Assembly (NCBI GenBank): GCA_937892135.1
Contig: CALAUK010000117.1
Span: 1-9,407 of the forward strand
DNA: 9,407 bases
Direction: 5' to 3'
From: an uncultured Clostridia bacterium
Lineage (GTDB): Bacteria > Bacillota > Clostridia > UBA1381 > UMGS1253
This document shows, piece after piece, positions 8,103 to 9,407 of this stretch (positions are counted from its first letter, which is position 1; each line of letters begins with the position of its first letter). The notes beneath the pieces were generated by a model. It made no database searches, had not been told where the DNA came from, and saw only the letters and a list, made by a program, of their open reading frames with translations. The position numbers were made by a program, and so were the translations under genes.

Positions 8103-8117
8103 GAAAGGAAAATTATT

Positions 8118-8747
8118 ATGTATTTAAAAATGCTTTCTTTGGGAAATATGGATAATAACTGCTATATTATAGCAGACGAGAAAACAAAAAAGGCAGCAGT
8201 TATAGATGCGCCGTCTGATGCAGGAGAGATTTTAGACTATCTTGAAGAAGAAGGCCTTAAATTAAAGTTTATACTTCTTACTCACTACCATTTTGACCAT
8301 ATTGGCGCACTTGACTATCTTAAAGAGGCGACGGGTGCTAAAATTGCAATTCACAGCTTTGAGGCGGACGGGCTTTCTGACCCTACCGTAAACCTTGCGC
8401 TTTACGCAGACGCCCCGTGTCCCACAGTAGCGGCTGACATTTTATTAAAAGATAAAGACACAATTTCCTTTGGCGATATTAAATTAAAGGTTTTATACAC
8501 TCCGGGTCACACAATCGGCTCTGTCTGCTATTATATTGAAAACGAGAATATGCTCTTTTCGGGAGACACTCTTTTTTATCGTAATATCGGAAGATGCGAT
8601 TTCCCCGGCGGAGACGAAGAGATAATTGAAAAGTCAATTAAAAAACAGCTTTATACTCTTCCCGATGAAACAGAAGTTTTCCCCGGTCACGGAATGACTA
8701 CTACCATAGGCGAGGAAAAAATAAACGGCTATATTAAAAACGACTGA
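8118..8747 (+). CDS. MBL-fold metallo-hydrolase, glyoxalase II-like (YqgX-type)
   Basis: The 209-residue protein is a single metallo-beta-lactamase domain. The metal-binding motif is THYHFDH (H56, H58, D60, H61), with H131 in TPGHTIGS, D150 in FSGDTLF and H191 in FPGHGMTT, so all expected ligands for a binuclear zinc or iron site are present. The GRCDFPGGD stretch (158-166) is the GRxDFPGG signature of the small glyoxalase II-like group. These proteins hydrolyse thioesters such as S-lactoyl-type adducts in some bacteria, but the substrate here is unknown, and the C-terminal helical domain of classical GloB is lacking. AAAGGA (8104-8109) lies 8 nt upstream of the ATG, with a 15-bp gap after rel. 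A gene of this type is often found between rel and hemZ in Clostridia, so its position supports the family call but does not reveal its role. No signal peptide, so cytoplasmic. Confidence 0.9.
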   Translation: MYLKMLSLGNMDNNCYIIADEKTKKAAVIDAPSDAGEILDYLEEEGLKLKFILLTHYHFDHIGALDYLKEATGAKIAIHSFEADGLSDPTVNLALYADAPCPTVAADILLKDKDTISFGDIKLKVLYTPGHTIGSVCYYIENENMLFSGDTLFYRNIGRCDFPGGDEEIIEKSIKKQLYTLPDETEVFPGHGMTTTIGEEKINGYIKND

Positions 8748-8761
8748 CAGAGGCTTTTTAT

Positions 8762-9407
8762 ATGAAGATAATAAACATAGGCCACAATTGCGATTATAAT
8801 CTTTCTTTGGTTGCAAACCTTTTCTTTTCGCCCGAAGAAGATGCTTTAATCACGAGCACAGCCAACAAAACGGACTTATCATACGAGGTAAACACTAAAA
8901 TAGAGTTTGAAAACAAAACCTATACCGCATCATTTTCCGCACCCATTTTAAATCTAAACGAATTTGAGCTTCGCCGTTTAGAGAATGTGGTTTGCGGAAT
9001 GTCTTTATTTTTGTGCGCCAAAAAGATTAAAGATAAAATTCTTCCCTGGGGCACAATAACGGGAATACGCCCGTCAAAGCAGATACGGCAGATGATAGAA
9101 GAAAACAAGTCAGATAAAGAGATTTATGACTTTTTTAAAAAGTTTTTTGCTATATCAGACAAAAAGTTTGACCTTGCATTAAACGTTGCTAAAAATGAGC
9201 TTTCGGTTATAGAAAAAAATAACGAAAACGACATCGCTTTGTATGTTGGAATTCCCTTCTGCCCGACTAGATGTTTATATTGCTCATTCGTTTCAACAGA
9301 CCTTAACCATTCAAAAAAGTATGTTAAGCCTTATCTTTCAAAGCTTAATGAAGAAATTAAGTTTGCCGCATCTCTTTTAAAGGGCGAGGGCTTAAACATT
9401 AAAAGCG
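8762..9407 (+). CDS. hemZ: HemZ-type radical SAM coproporphyrinogen dehydrogenase (3' end outside window)
   Basis: The first 215 codons are visible and open to the right edge. HemZ proteins are related to oxygen-independent coproporphyrinogen III oxidase (HemN/HemW superfamily). The N-terminal ~155 residues form the HemZ-specific extension, including ILPWGTITGIRPSK (93-106), a strong signature of this subfamily rather than HemN or HemW. The radical SAM cluster motif is in GIPFCPTRCLYCSF, with C167, C171 and C174 (CX3CX2C). The family is usually about 470-500 residues, so more than half, including the rest of the SAM domain, is missing. The ATG at 8762 is 14 bp after the MBL gene, with a modest AGAGG (8749-8753) 8 nt upstream. 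In Clostridia hisS and aspS often come next. Actual coproporphyrinogen activity is assumed from family naming; an enzyme on another substrate, or a HemW-like haem-handling role, is possible. Confidence 0.94.
   Translation, partial: MKIINIGHNCDYNLSLVANLFFSPEEDALITSTANKTDLSYEVNTKIEFENKTYTASFSAPILNLNEFELRRLENVVCGMSLFLCAKKIKDKILPWGTITGIRPSKQIRQMIEENKSDKEIYDFFKKFFAISDKKFDLALNVAKNELSVIEKNNENDIALYVGIPFCPTRCLYCSFVSTDLNHSKKYVKPYLSKLNEEIKFAASLLKGEGLNIKS

Noticed and set aside
8920..9108. Minus-strand frame of 62 codons opposite hemZ
   Set aside because: Antisense to the hemZ reading frame, which continues with family motifs to the window edge.
1..9407. CRISPR arrays, tRNA/rRNA genes, insertion sequences, phage or toxin-antitoxin genes
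   Set aside because: No repeated units, clover-leaf structure, transposase-like frames or terminal repeats were seen; every gene is a core housekeeping family.

Overview
The window looks like chromosomal core sequence from a low-GC, anaerobic member of the Firmicutes, most likely class Clostridia. The evidence is the AT-rich composition, strong AAGGAG/GGAGG ribosome-binding sites, sigma-A-type promoters, a YlbF/YmcA-family gene between miaB and mutS as in Bacillus/Clostridia, and the recJ - rel - metallo-beta-lactamase - hemZ order familiar from clostridial genomes. I cannot name the genus from sequence alone.

Layout: two divergent gene clusters flank a ~185-bp control region (3992-4176). 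The leftward cluster is miaB (tRNA methylthiotransferase), a small YlbF/YmcA-family helical protein with a four-cysteine tail, then mutS (mismatch recognition ATPase), which starts at a GTG and runs off the left edge just after its Walker B motif. Gaps are 14 and 30 bp, so one transcript is likely. The rightward cluster is recJ (single-strand 5'-3' exonuclease), rel (bifunctional (p)ppGpp synthetase/hydrolase), an MBL-fold hydrolase of the glyoxalase II-like group, and hemZ (radical SAM, coproporphyrinogen dehydrogenase-like), which runs off the right edge. Gaps are 17, 15 and 14 bp, again consistent with one operon.

The control region carries two well-formed, back-to-back promoters, both TTGAAA-N17-(TAAAAT or TAGAAT) with an extended -10 TGN, and a small interrupted inverted repeat between them. 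The two clusters thus combine DNA repair (MutS, RecJ), tRNA modification (MiaB), stringent response (Rel) and Fe-S or radical SAM chemistry (MiaB, HemZ, perhaps the YlbF-like protein).

All seven genes appear intact within the window: I translated mutS by eye throughout and saw no in-frame stop or frameshift. I found no tRNA, rRNA, CRISPR array, insertion sequence, riboswitch or convincing intrinsic terminator, and no stretch over 300 bp without a gene. This is mainly a housekeeping region. The points most worth a second look are the cysteine-rich tail of the YlbF-like protein, the paired promoters, and the absence of apt and dtd from the recJ-rel neighbourhood.
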